Below, piece after piece: positions 1 through 6,370 of a stretch of 16,108 nucleotides of DNA. The notes beneath the pieces are model-generated. The model saw nothing but the letters and a program-made list of their open reading frames with translations, was not told the DNA's origin and ran no database searches. Source of the stretch: Candidatus Aenigmatarchaeota archaeon (GTDB taxonomy: Archaea > Aenigmatarchaeota > Aenigmatarchaeia > QMZP01). The stretch is taken from assembly GCA_015520105.1 (NCBI GenBank), contig WAQT01000063.1:1-16108 (forward strand), given 5' to 3'. Position numbers and translations under genes: made by a program. The first letter of the stretch is position 1. The number at the start of each line of letters is the position of its first letter.

Positions 1-811
1 GTATAACGCACATGTCCAGCTCTTTGTTATATTCGCCTCTCTCGCAGGATTTGCATTCGATGTAATTCTCTAACCCGTATCCTTTAGCTGTATCGCAAAC
101 ATACCTGTCGGGGTCCGGATTACCCTGCCCGCCCAGTCTCTTCTTAAGAAAATATTCCCTCCTCGGTTCCTCGTATATAAATGAAGAAGGGAGTTCTACA
201 TTACCGCATTTTCCATCATCATGAGGTTTTATTATTTTACCATTACATTTCTTTTCATCTATCACCCAAGAATAAAAATTCTGTTCTATACCCAGTGTAG
301 GATCGTAAGAAACGGTTCTACAACATTTATATAACGGTATCTCACATTTAACTCTGATTTCATTATTTTCTTCACTCTTTCCTTTATCCCGGGCCGCTAC
401 TGCACCTGTCGTTGAACCGCTCTTATCAGATGAGGGGAAACTGCCTCCTGTTCCGCCGCCGCCAAACTCTCCTCCTCCACCGCCAGAAAACGGGTAATAG
501 AAACTACACCCGTCAGAGTCCATGCAGTCCTTGGGGCATGATTTCGGGTCAGCCACGCAGTTTATCGCCTGCACCAGCGCCTCAACCGAGGCCTTCGCTA
601 TGGCATAGTCCTCTGATGCCTTGTCCCCTTCACCCCTTCCGCACCATGCCGGGTACTTGCCGCAGAACTCCTCCACAAGCTTCGAGAGGCCTCCGGAGGC
701 GTTCACTATAAAGACCGCTATCACAAGACCTGCGATAAGAACGAATGAAAGCTTTGTTATCTCCTCTATCTGCCAACCCTGCGCCTTGAGCTTCCTCCCG
801 CGGCCAAGCAT
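1..811 (-). CDS. Membrane-anchored Cys-rich secreted protein, 3' end cut by window edge
   Basis: Open from ATG at 811 to the left edge (270 codons, no stop). A short basic N-terminus containing KLKAQGWQIEE (about residues 7-17) is followed by one hydrophobic helix (about 21-38). This could be a signal anchor or a divergent class III (pilin-like) signal, but the usual archaeal KGQ-type motif is not clear. The rest looks extracytoplasmic: Cys pairs near 50/57, a cluster at 85-102, a Gly-rich linker near 109-124, then about ten further Cys, suggesting disulfides. The start is supported by a minus-strand TATA box 25 bp upstream, which fits leaderless transcription. Base composition changes sharply inside the gene: positions about 400-811 are GC-rich like the neighbours, whereas 1-390 are clearly AT-rich. 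I do not recognise the family; a surface or pilin-like structural role is inference. Confidence 0.7.
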   Translation of the reverse strand, partial: MLGRGRKLKAQGWQIEEITKLSFVLIAGLVIAVFIVNASGGLSKLVEEFCGKYPAWCGRGEGDKASEDYAIAKASVEALVQAINCVADPKSCPKDCMDSDGCSFYYPFSGGGGGEFGGGGTGGSFPSSDKSGSTTGAVAARDKGKSEENNEIRVKCEIPLYKCCRTVSYDPTLGIEQNFYSWVIDEKKCNGKIIKPHDDGKCGNVELPSSFIYEEPRREYFLKKRLGGQGNPDPDRYVCDTAKGYGLENYIECKSCERGEYNKELDMCVI

Positions 812-831
812 AATATTATTTGGCCAAGCTC

Positions 832-841
832 TTATTTATTG
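832..841 (-). promoter_or_regulatory. TATA box for the Cys-rich surface protein
   Basis: On the minus strand the sequence reads AATAAATAAG, centred about 25 bp before the ATG at 811. This matches the leaderless spacing seen elsewhere in the window. Confidence 0.5.
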
Positions 842-860
842 CATAAGCGCTGCACGGAAT

Positions 861-869
861 GAATTTAAG
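861..869 (+). promoter_or_regulatory. TATA-like box for the zinc-ribbon gene
   Basis: GAATTTAAG is centred about 26 bp before the ATG at 891. Together with the box at 832-841 it makes this an 79-bp divergent promoter region. Confidence 0.4.
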
Positions 870-890
870 CGCCCAGCTCCAACATAAAAC

Positions 891-1427
891 ATGGCCGGCC
901 GCAAAAGACGCGCCGCAAGGGGAAGAAAATCCTCCGGGAAGAAGCCCCTTGTTAAGATATGCCCCAAGTGCAACAGCATGCTTGTTTCTCCCGACCATTC
1001 CAACCCGGCAGCAGTCGCTGCGGGCCTCCTCTCCACCTACAGGTGCAGGCGCTGCGGGTTCACCGGAAACATCGGCCTCTTCCCGGAAGTGCCTCCGGAA
1101 AAGATTCCGGAACCGAAGAGTCTCAAGAAACTTGCGAAGGATTATCCCATGGTAGACACTTCGTACGGAAGGGGATTCTCAGGCGTTCTCGGTTACATTG
1201 CTCCAATAGGAATAGCAGCAAGCATTCTCTTTCTTCTGTTCTCCAGGCCGCCGGAAAACCTCCTCGGACTCGTGTACGGCCTTCCCATCTCCGTTTATTT
1301 CACGCTCTACGCGAGGAAGAGGGAATACTTCTCAAAACACGGAAAGCTCCGCCTACTCGGCGCATTCCTTGTCCTTTACCTCTTTTTCGGGCCTTACCTG
1401 TTTGCATACATCCTGCATAATCTCTGA
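891..1427 (+). CDS. Zinc-ribbon membrane protein, unknown function
   Basis: 178 residues. A basic N-terminus (GRKRRAARGRK) is followed by a zinc ribbon with CPKC (Cys24, Cys27) and CRRC (Cys52, Cys55). A linker rich in Pro and Lys leads to three hydrophobic segments at about 98-117, 124-140 and 153-173. The zinc ribbon would lie in the cytosol next to the membrane domain. The start at 891 is preferred because a TATA-like box lies 26 bp upstream and the basic tail precedes the ribbon directly. It is divergent from the Cys-rich surface gene and convergent with the NYN gene. The last 80 bp of this gene plus 18 bp after the stop are repeated at 2209-2308 with 96 of 100 bases identical, so its 3' end marks the border of an inserted segment. 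Function is not recognised. Confidence 0.8.
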   Translation: MAGRKRRAARGRKSSGKKPLVKICPKCNSMLVSPDHSNPAAVAAGLLSTYRCRRCGFTGNIGLFPEVPPEKIPEPKSLKKLAKDYPMVDTSYGRGFSGVLGYIAPIGIAASILFLLFSRPPENLLGLVYGLPISVYFTLYARKREYFSKHGKLRLLGAFLVLYLFFGPYLFAYILHNL

Positions 1428-1445
1428 TTGAACATGGAACGCGGG
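1346..1445 (+). repeat. Direct repeat, copy 1 (3' end of zinc-ribbon gene)
   Basis: Matches 2209-2308 base for base with an offset of 863 and no gaps. Four differences were counted: two in the FFG/FLG codons, one silent in an Ala codon, one after the stop. It covers the last 26 codons, the stop and 18 bp beyond. The NYN gene lies between the two copies. Confidence 0.9.
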
Positions 1446-1478
1446 CGGAAACGGATTCTCAGAACACCCGCAGAAAGG

Positions 1479-1486
1479 TTTATAAA
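1479..1486 (+). promoter_or_regulatory. Strong plus-strand BRE/TATA box upstream of an inverted repeat
   Basis: GAAAGGTTTATAAAC (1473-1487) is a near-ideal archaeal BRE plus TATA. The predicted start, about 26 bp on, is near 1508. The inverted repeat at 1491-1515 covers that point. No annotated plus-strand gene follows: a transcript from here would run through the hairpin at 1518-1558 and antisense into the 3' end of the NYN gene. Confidence 0.45.
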
Positions 1487-1490
1487 CATG

Positions 1491-1515
1491 ACATAATCAA
1501 TATATATTGATATGT
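1491..1515. promoter_or_regulatory. Inverted repeat at the predicted start of the plus-strand transcript
   Basis: Perfect 14-bp palindrome TCAATATATATTGA at 1497-1510. It extends to 12 paired positions per arm if one base is bulged (ACAT at 1491-1494 pairs with ATGT at 1512-1515). It lies where a repressor would block the promoter at 1479-1486. Confidence 0.4.
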
Positions 1516-1517
1516 TC

Positions 1518-1558
1518 CCCAGTCTTGCTCCAGGTCTTTGTACCTGGGCGACACTGGG
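1518..1558 (+). other. Two-stem hairpin, candidate small RNA or terminator
   Basis: Outer stem CCCAGT (1518-1523) with ACTGGG (1553-1558). Inner stem CCAGGT (1530-1535) with ACCTGG (1542-1547), loop CTTTGT, separated by an internal loop. It begins about 10 nt after the predicted start from the 1479-1486 promoter and is followed on the plus strand by the pyrimidine-rich CTTAATCCTTCTTCTTC, so a roughly 60-nt RNA is possible. It also sits directly after the NYN stop codon (1560-1562) and could help end that mRNA. A 42-codon ORF (ATG 1512, stop 1638-1640, hydrophobic WATLGLILLL stretch) starts at the same promoter. Which of these is real cannot be decided from sequence. Confidence 0.35.
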
Positions 1559-1559
1559 C

Positions 1560-2129
1560 TTAATCCTTCTTCTTCAGGACTTCCATGATAAAGTCGTCTA
1601 TGCAAACGGAAGAGTTGCACACTTTCTTGAGATAACTTGAGCTGCTAACCCTGAAATAGGCATTTTTCACGGTTTTCCCAAGTTTCTGAACCCTTTTTAT
1701 GGTCGGAACAAAATCACCATCACCGCTTACCAGTATTGCAGTATCATATGCGTTCTCATAAGCCAATGAAACCATGTCTGTTGCCAGATGTATGTCATCG
1801 CCTTTAACCATATATTCTGGTTTATTTCTACCGGGTTTTATCATTTTTCTCATTGTGCAAAGAATGACATTAAAGCCAGGTATTTTTCTCAACTCGGCAA
1901 AAAATCTCTGTTGTTTCCAATAAATCTTCTCGTTATGTCCCCTGTCCAGAGGTGCATTGTAGTAATACGCTCCCACCAACAACTTGTCTCCTTTCAGCAT
2001 GTTTACCAGTTTCTGAAAGTCAATCACATTGTCATGCATGTCAAAACTCTCTTTGAAACTATGGTAAAAATTGCTCCCATCAATGAATATCATCACTCGT
2101 TCACTCTCTCCTTTACTCAATTCCGGCAT
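1560..2129 (-). CDS. NYN-domain (LabA/DUF88-like) putative RNase
   Basis: 189 residues from ATG at 2129. The NYN fold is a PIN-like nuclease fold. The first acidic strand is MIFIDGSNFYHSF (Asp17). The second acidic cluster is KGDDIHLATDMVSLAY (Asp111, Asp112, Asp118), and the third is AILVSGDGDFVPTIK (Asp137, Asp139), followed by helix and strand elements ending in DDFIMEVL. These acidic residues are those expected to bind the catalytic metal; RNA is the likely substrate by family analogy. The frame runs open further upstream, but that extension is antisense to a repeat relic and was rejected. A minus-strand TATA box 24 bp upstream supports leaderless start at 2129; Met13 is an alternative. 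The gene is more AT-rich than its neighbours, monocistronic, convergent to the zinc-ribbon gene and bracketed by direct repeats, which suggests acquisition. Confidence 0.85.
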   Translation of the reverse strand: MPELSKGESERVMIFIDGSNFYHSFKESFDMHDNVIDFQKLVNMLKGDKLLVGAYYYNAPLDRGHNEKIYWKQQRFFAELRKIPGFNVILCTMRKMIKPGRNKPEYMVKGDDIHLATDMVSLAYENAYDTAILVSGDGDFVPTIKRVQKLGKTVKNAYFRVSSSSYLKKVCNSSVCIDDFIMEVLKKKD

Positions 2130-2148
2130 AAACAGGATAGGAATGGAG

Positions 2149-2157
2149 ATATATAAA
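2149..2157 (-). promoter_or_regulatory. TATA box for the NYN gene
   Basis: Minus strand TTTATATAT, centred 24 bp before the ATG at 2129. It decides the start in favour of a short 189-residue protein. Confidence 0.6.
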
Positions 2158-2191
2158 ACACTCGCTTCCCGGAACTTGGTTGATGACCGGC

Positions 2192-2308
2192 GTCTCGAGG
2201 CACAGCAGGCTCCGCCTACTCGGCGCATTCCTTGTCCTTTACCTCTTTCTTGGGCCTTACCTGTTTGCGTACATCCTGCATAATCTCTGATTGAGCATGG
2301 AACGCGGG
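2192..2308 (+). pseudogene. Orphan 3' end of a zinc-ribbon membrane gene (direct repeat, copy 2)
   Basis: Positions 2209-2308 repeat 1346-1445 at 96 of 100 bases, including the stop codon (2288-2290) and 18 bp after it. Upstream the nucleotide match weakens but the frame still aligns: VSRHSRLRLLG here against FSKHGKLRLLG in the intact gene. Further upstream the match is lost and there is no start, so this is a gene tail only. The uneven divergence suggests a tail from a related but different allele rather than a recent exact duplication. Confidence 0.8.
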
Positions 2309-2562
2309 AATAAAATAGGAGTTGAGACCCTCGGGCAGGGGGCTGCGGAGGCAAAAACGCACGGCTTCTCGCCGGGAAGGATTACGCTCCTGGGGCTTTC
2401 TCCCGCCTGCCTGCCCTAAGGCTCCGGTTCGTTTCTTGAATAGGAATTCATTCCATAACTTAAAAGAATTTCCGTGGAGGAATGTATATTTCAGGGTTGT
2501 TCGTCCAGCGACGTTTTTTACCCATATTGGTTTCTAAACTCTATTTTACCCGAATTGCTGAG
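2309..2562. other. Non-coding spacer with a GC-rich, possibly structured segment (2318-2425)
   Basis: No convincing gene was seen. The 108-bp segment 2318-2425 is much more GC-rich than what surrounds it. It can nest GGAGTT (2318-2323) with GGCTCC (2420-2425, two G-U pairs), GGGCAGG (2333-2339) with CCTGCCC (2410-2416), and CGGC (2362-2365) with GCCG (2371-2374). No tRNA T-loop, SRP, RNase P or C/D-box signature was found. The remainder (2426-2562) is AT-rich and featureless to me, and ends at the gatE stop. A frame without stops crosses the region but has no start signal or recognisable protein. Confidence 0.3.
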
Positions 2563-4404
2563 TTAATTTTCCCCTTTCTTTCCGAGTTCCTCGAGAACTA
2601 TCCTCATCACCACGCTTCCTGCCGCTTTCCCTCTCAGCTTCCTCATGACCTCCCCCATCGCCGCCTTCTCGGGTCTCCTGCTCTCCAGAATTCTCCTGTC
2701 CTTCAGAATTTCCCTCACAGCCTTCCTTATATCCTCATCGGAGAGAGACTCTCCAAGAACATCCTTGACGCTTCTCTCGCGGTTCTTCCCCAGCTTCGCC
2801 ACAGCCTCGAGGAGCGCCTCCTTGCCGAGCCCCTTTCCGGAACTAATCAGCTCAGCGAGTTTCTCCTCACCAACACTTTCCACAACGTTCCCCGGAACCT
2901 GAGAAAGCGATGCTGTGAGGAAACCCGCAGCAAACTTCGGCTCAGCTCCAATCCTGACAGCCCTCTCGAACACCCTCCACATGCCTGAGCGGACAAGCTG
3001 CGAGGACAACTCGGCATTCAATGAATACTCCTTCATGTACCTCTTCGCCTTCTCCTCGAGAAGTTCTGGAAGGTTCCTGTCTATCTCCTTTATCCTCTCC
3101 CCTCTCACCCTGACCGGAAGGACGTCGGTCTCCGGGTACATCCTCGCCGCCCCGGGAAGAGGCCTCATGTACTCTGAATCCCCATTCTCCAGGGCCTTTC
3201 TCGTCTCCTCCGGAACGCCCTCAAGAAGCATGTTCACCCTTTCTGCAAGAGCCTCCAGCGCTGCCCTGCACATTTCCTCCTCTCCGACAACAATGGCAGC
3301 GCAATCATTCTTTCCCGCATTCAGCTTCTTCCTCAGACCGGAAAACTCCCTTTCGAAGCCATACCTTCCGAGGTCTTCGTCCGAATGGATGAAGCCCCTC
3401 GCTCCGCTCTTCACCCTCACATAGTTTGCAAGTTCGTTCCCCAGTGTCCGCGTGGGAGTGAGATTCCTCTTCAGCATCCCGGCAAGCTCGGGAATCCTCA
3501 TTCCAAAGACCTTCCTGCCCTTGACTATTCGTGATTCCGATTCCCTGAACAGCTCCGTGACCTCCCTTATCTCCGGTTTCATTCCTCTGAATCCCTTCTT
3601 CTTCAGCTCTTCCCTTATCTCTATAAGATTCCTCTGCCTCATAACCTCCTTCTCCACGTATTCCGGTATCAACCTGAGTTCCTGCGCTCCCTTAATCTCC
3701 ACCCTCGCGCCATCCCTGATGGAGATGTTTATGTCCTGCCTTATAGTCCCTATGCCCCGCTTGACCTTTCCCGTGGACCTCAGAATCATGCCTATCTTCG
3801 CGGCGACCTCTTTCGCATGCTCAGGGCTTCTTATGTCCGGTTCCGTGCCTATCTCCACAAGAGGTATTCCAAGCCTGTCAAGGCCGTAGACAGAAAGGCC
3901 GTCCCTCCTCTCCACTATCTGGCACGACTCCTCCTCGAGAGCGACATTCGCTATGCCCACTCTACCGGACCCTGTCTCCACCTCTCCGTGCATGCCCACA
4001 AGCGCTGTCCTCTGGAACCCCGTGGTGTTGGAACCGTCAAGAACGTGCTTCCTCATCACATGAATCTCGTCAGGAACCTCGCACTTCAGCATTCTCGATA
4101 CAGTGAGCGCGATGTCGAGAGCTTCGCTGTCAAGCGGTCTTGGAGGCTCCTCGTCAGCCTCCACAAGGCAGCTCTCCTCCGGATAGAATTTGTACTCAAA
4201 CTCAAGCGAGCGGAGAAACTCGTGCAGGGCGGCCCTGTCCATCGCCCCGGTCTCTCCTGCGACAGGTCTTAGCCTCCTCCTTATATTTATCCCCGCTTTC
4301 CCTTTGGAAAGCCTTGGAGCGCATGCGCAGAAAAGCTTCCTCCTCGTGTCAAGCTGCTGGTGAATCTCTATACCACATTTCAGACCGAGCTTCCTGTAGT
4401 CCAT
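2563..4404 (-). CDS. gatE: Glu-tRNA(Gln) amidotransferase subunit E
   Basis: 613 residues, close to the usual GatE length. GatE binds misacylated Glu-tRNA(Gln), activates the glutamate with ATP and, with ammonia from GatD, makes Gln-tRNA(Gln) in archaea. The start MDYRKLGLKCGIEIHQQL carries the GatB/GatE family signature, with Cys26/Cys28 following. The catalytic cradle continues through VALEEESCQIVE and GLDRLGIPLVEIGTEPDI. A middle part around residues 290-400 fits the AspRS-type insertion that separates GatE from bacterial GatB. The C-terminal helical/YqeY-like tail ends with MGEVMRKLRGKAAG. The gene follows cyaB with a 12-bp gap, so the two are probably co-transcribed. Its partner gatD lies at 6371-7696, separated by the ATPase island. 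No strong ribosome site was seen before the ATG. Confidence 0.96.
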   Translation of the reverse strand: MDYRKLGLKCGIEIHQQLDTRRKLFCACAPRLSKGKAGINIRRRLRPVAGETGAMDRAALHEFLRSLEFEYKFYPEESCLVEADEEPPRPLDSEALDIALTVSRMLKCEVPDEIHVMRKHVLDGSNTTGFQRTALVGMHGEVETGSGRVGIANVALEEESCQIVERRDGLSVYGLDRLGIPLVEIGTEPDIRSPEHAKEVAAKIGMILRSTGKVKRGIGTIRQDINISIRDGARVEIKGAQELRLIPEYVEKEVMRQRNLIEIREELKKKGFRGMKPEIREVTELFRESESRIVKGRKVFGMRIPELAGMLKRNLTPTRTLGNELANYVRVKSGARGFIHSDEDLGRYGFEREFSGLRKKLNAGKNDCAAIVVGEEEMCRAALEALAERVNMLLEGVPEETRKALENGDSEYMRPLPGAARMYPETDVLPVRVRGERIKEIDRNLPELLEEKAKRYMKEYSLNAELSSQLVRSGMWRVFERAVRIGAEPKFAAGFLTASLSQVPGNVVESVGEEKLAELISSGKGLGKEALLEAVAKLGKNRERSVKDVLGESLSDEDIRKAVREILKDRRILESRRPEKAAMGEVMRKLRGKAAGSVVMRIVLEELGKKGEN

Positions 4405-4416
4405 GAATATCTTTTG

Positions 4417-4998
4417 TCAGCGCTTAATAAAACCCTTCTCCCTGAACTCCTTCTCCTCGCTGAACAGCATGTGCTCCGCAGCGATTCCCTTCTCCCTGCA
4501 GAAATCCATAAACAGCCTCTTGTAGGTCTCCCCTGTCCCCTCGGAGATATCGAAACCCAGCTTTCCGGCAGCGCTCTCAACGTCGGTCTCCCTACTTCCC
4601 TCTATCTCCACCCACCAGCCAAGGAACGGGAGCCTGTCTATCACAACCTCCACGTTCCCGAGCTTCCAGGTCTCCCTCTCCTTCTCGTACCTCCAGGCCT
4701 CTTCAAAACCAAGCTCCTTCAGGAGAGCCGCAGACCTCCCGAAATCGTCCGAGACTATCTCGATCTCCTTCCTCTTCTTGAACCTTCCGCTCTCCGGCTC
4801 GCCCTTGAAGGTTATGCTCACCTTCCCCGCATCCCTCACCCTGAGCAGCTTCACCTTTCCGAACCCCCTCTCCGGGTCGTCGAAAGTGACGTTCCTCTCG
4901 AAGACCCTTCCCTCAAAAACAGCCCCGAGGGCTCTAAGCTTTTCCCGGACCTCTCGGGGATTGCCTATCCTGAACTTTAGCTCGATCTCGTGCTTCAT
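4417..4998 (-). CDS. CYTH-domain protein (CyaB/thiamine-triphosphatase superfamily)
   Basis: 193 residues. The hallmark ExExK motif is at the N-terminus (MKHEIELKF: Glu4, Glu6, Lys8). Further basic and acidic strands of the triphosphate tunnel follow (SITFKGEP, KKRKEIEIV, VEVVIDRLPFLGWWVEIEG). Family members act on triphosphates: class IV adenylate cyclase, thiamine triphosphatase or inorganic triphosphatase. The archaeal function is not settled, so no substrate is assigned and no symbol given. A TATA-like box 26 bp upstream on the minus strand supports leaderless start at 4998. gatE follows 12 bp downstream. The relic tail of gatD lies just before this promoter, which suggests gatD, cyaB and gatE were once neighbours. 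Confidence 0.88.
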   Translation of the reverse strand: MKHEIELKFRIGNPREVREKLRALGAVFEGRVFERNVTFDDPERGFGKVKLLRVRDAGKVSITFKGEPESGRFKKRKEIEIVSDDFGRSAALLKELGFEEAWRYEKERETWKLGNVEVVIDRLPFLGWWVEIEGSRETDVESAAGKLGFDISEGTGETYKRLFMDFCREKGIAAEHMLFSEEKEFREKGFIKR

Positions 4999-5020
4999 GG
5001 AAAAAATGTAGACCGGTGCA

Positions 5021-5028
5021 ATAAATTG
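5021..5028 (-). promoter_or_regulatory. TATA-like box for cyaB-gatE
   Basis: Minus strand CAATTTAT, about 26 bp before the ATG at 4998. It lies less than 20 bp from the relic gatD stop codon. Confidence 0.45.
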
Positions 5029-5044
5029 TTACCCGAGAAACTGT

Positions 5045-5095
5045 TCAATACAAAAACCCCTCAGGCACGCTCCTCTCTGAACTCCTGTCGTAACT
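5045..5095 (-). pseudogene. Relic of the gatD 3' end
   Basis: Read on the minus strand this encodes SYDRSSERSVPEGFLY and a stop, against DYAGEITERSVPEGFLM and a stop at the end of intact gatD (6371-6424). Positions 5051-5077 match 6377-6403 with two differences in 27 bases. After a 3-bp length difference, the match resumes near 5087-5093. An in-frame stop at 5096-5098 and the lack of any upstream gatD sequence show it is only a tail. With the real gatD end it brackets the ATPase gene. Confidence 0.65.
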
Positions 5096-5115
5096 CTATA
5101 AACAAGTTCGAAAAC

Positions 5116-5123
5116 TTTATAAG
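5116..5123 (+). promoter_or_regulatory. TATA box for the ATPase gene
   Basis: CGAAAACTTTATAAG (5109-5123) is a good BRE plus TATA. Its centre lies 26 bp before the ATG at 5146, so the mRNA should be leaderless. This argues against using the in-frame ATG at 4990. Confidence 0.6.
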
Positions 5124-5134
5124 TATAACTACCA

Positions 5135-5158
5135 TTACTATAATCATGATTATAGTAA
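5135..5158. promoter_or_regulatory. 24-bp perfect palindrome centred on the ATPase start codon
   Basis: The half-site TTACTATAATCA (5135-5146) is followed directly by its exact reverse complement (5147-5158). The ATG occupies 5146-5148, so the symmetry axis runs between its A and T. It covers the predicted transcription start. A dimeric repressor site or an mRNA 5' hairpin hiding the start codon are both possible. Confidence 0.65.
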
Positions 5159-6351
5159 GGAGAACGGAAGATGAGAAGAGGTTGGAATCATTACCTCTGC
5201 CTCTGTTTGTTTACGGAAGGAGGAAAACCGGAAAGACGTTTCTGATAAAGAGATTCTTCAGCGATGCCCTGTATTTCTTTGTGAGAAGGGACAAGACCGT
5301 CTATTACGAGAAAAGGAACGAAAACATAAATGTGGACGAGCTTCTAAGGATTATCGAGGAATCTAAAAAAACAATAATAGTGGACGAATTCCACAGGCTT
5401 GGGGGCGAGTTTCTTGATTTTCTTCACATAAAACAGCCGAGAAACCTTGTTCTCGTCACTTCCACCCTCAACCTCGCAAAAAAACTGCTAACGGAGAAGA
5501 CGCCCATCCTGGGGTTGTTTATGGAGTTCAGGCTGGATATAATAAGGGGGAAGGACATTCTTGAAGGATTGTCAGGATTTCTGAAGGGAAGGGAATTGAT
5601 AGAAGCCTGCGTCTATCTAAGAGAGCCGCTGCTTTTGAGGTTTTTCAGGAAAAAGATAGACCTGAACGCATTAAAGCTTACCGTGCCTGCATTGATAGGG
5701 GAGATTTTTGAGGAGGAGGAAAGGGTGATGTCGAAGCGGTATGAGGGAATAGTGAGAGCGATTGCTGCAGGAAAAAACAACCTTACAGAGATAACTTCGT
5801 ACCTCCATTCCTACAGGCTTATAGAGAGGCAGGACGTGAGCATAGTCAAACAATATCTGAAAAACCTCATGGAGATGGGAATAGTAAGGAGAGTCAGGGA
5901 TTATCACAGAAACAGGTACTATTATTTCATTTCATCTCCGGTAATAGACCTTTACTACTATCTCGATGAGAAATATAATTTTTCCGAGAACGATCTGGAT
6001 GGGAGATATTTCAGGGAAAAACTCGGAAAGCATGTTGAATGGTTCGTGAGGGACCTGTTTGCTGATGTGTTGAAGAAGAACATGTTCATGATTTCCAGAC
6101 CTGAGCATGAGATAGACATCGTTCTTGGGGATTTCAAGAAGATAAGGCTTGTCGGTGAAGTCAAGTGGAAGAAGAGGCTTTCGGAAGAGGAGATGAAAAG
6201 CATAGAAGAAAAACTCAATCTCTATGACTGCAAGAGAATCCTTGTTGTTCCGGAAAGGACTGTTGTGAGAAGGAAGCTGAAAGGCATAGAGATTATGGAT
6301 TCAAAGGATATCTTGAAGCTTGTCAGGAATCCTGGATCGATGGACATATGA
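5146..6351 (+). CDS. Archaeal STAND-type P-loop ATPase with C-terminal nuclease-like domain
   Basis: 401 residues from the leaderless ATG at 5146. The Walker A loop is FVYGRRKTGKT (Gly24-Thr31) and Walker B is TIIVDEFHRL (Asp80, Glu81). A sensor-1-like strand LVLVTST is near 101-107. A winged-helix region covers about 195-255. The C-terminal part resembles the DUF234-type domain of archaeal ATPases, with spaced Glu298 (HVEWF), Asp324 (EIDIVLGD) and Glu338-x-Lys340 (GEVKW), the pattern of a PD-(D/E)xK nuclease. Such archaeal ATPases are common, often lineage-specific, and of unproven function; links to defence or mobile DNA are inference. Codon use is AT-rich against neighbouring cyaB, gatE and gatD. 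It lies convergent to gatD with a 19-bp gap and splits gatD from cyaB-gatE. Autoregulation through the start-codon palindrome is plausible. Confidence 0.85.
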   Translation: MIIVRRTEDEKRLESLPLPLFVYGRRKTGKTFLIKRFFSDALYFFVRRDKTVYYEKRNENINVDELLRIIEESKKTIIVDEFHRLGGEFLDFLHIKQPRNLVLVTSTLNLAKKLLTEKTPILGLFMEFRLDIIRGKDILEGLSGFLKGRELIEACVYLREPLLLRFFRKKIDLNALKLTVPALIGEIFEEEERVMSKRYEGIVRAIAAGKNNLTEITSYLHSYRLIERQDVSIVKQYLKNLMEMGIVRRVRDYHRNRYYYFISSPVIDLYYYLDEKYNFSENDLDGRYFREKLGKHVEWFVRDLFADVLKKNMFMISRPEHEIDIVLGDFKKIRLVGEVKWKKRLSEEEMKSIEEKLNLYDCKRILVVPERTVVRRKLKGIEIMDSKDILKLVRNPGSMDI

Positions 6352-6370
6352 TGCATCGCGCAATAAGAAT

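Noticed and set aside
621..887. Plus-strand frames at 412-887
   Set aside because: They are antisense to the Cys-rich surface gene, with low-complexity Pro/Arg/Ser translations typical of shadow frames.
1346..2308. Assembly artefact as cause of the 100-bp repeat
   Set aside because: The copies differ at four positions and diverge steadily upstream while keeping frame, which a duplicated contig end would not show; read depth would settle it.
2130..2354. N-terminal extension of the NYN protein by 75 residues
   Set aside because: The extension is the antisense of the orphan tail and GC-rich spacer, has no recognisable protein character, and would begin upstream of the gene's own TATA box.
2420..2445. 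tRNA T-loop-like GGTTCG near 2426
   Set aside because: No matching T-stem, acceptor stem or anticodon arm on either strand.
2322..2537. 71-codon plus-strand frame in the GC-rich spacer
   Set aside because: No promoter or ribosome site, Arg-rich low-complexity start, no family resemblance; better explained as non-coding.
4990..5145. Longer ATPase start at 4990
   Set aside because: It would run through the cyaB promoter, the gatD relic and the ATPase TATA box. The Walker A motif and the TATA spacing both fit the ATG at 5146.
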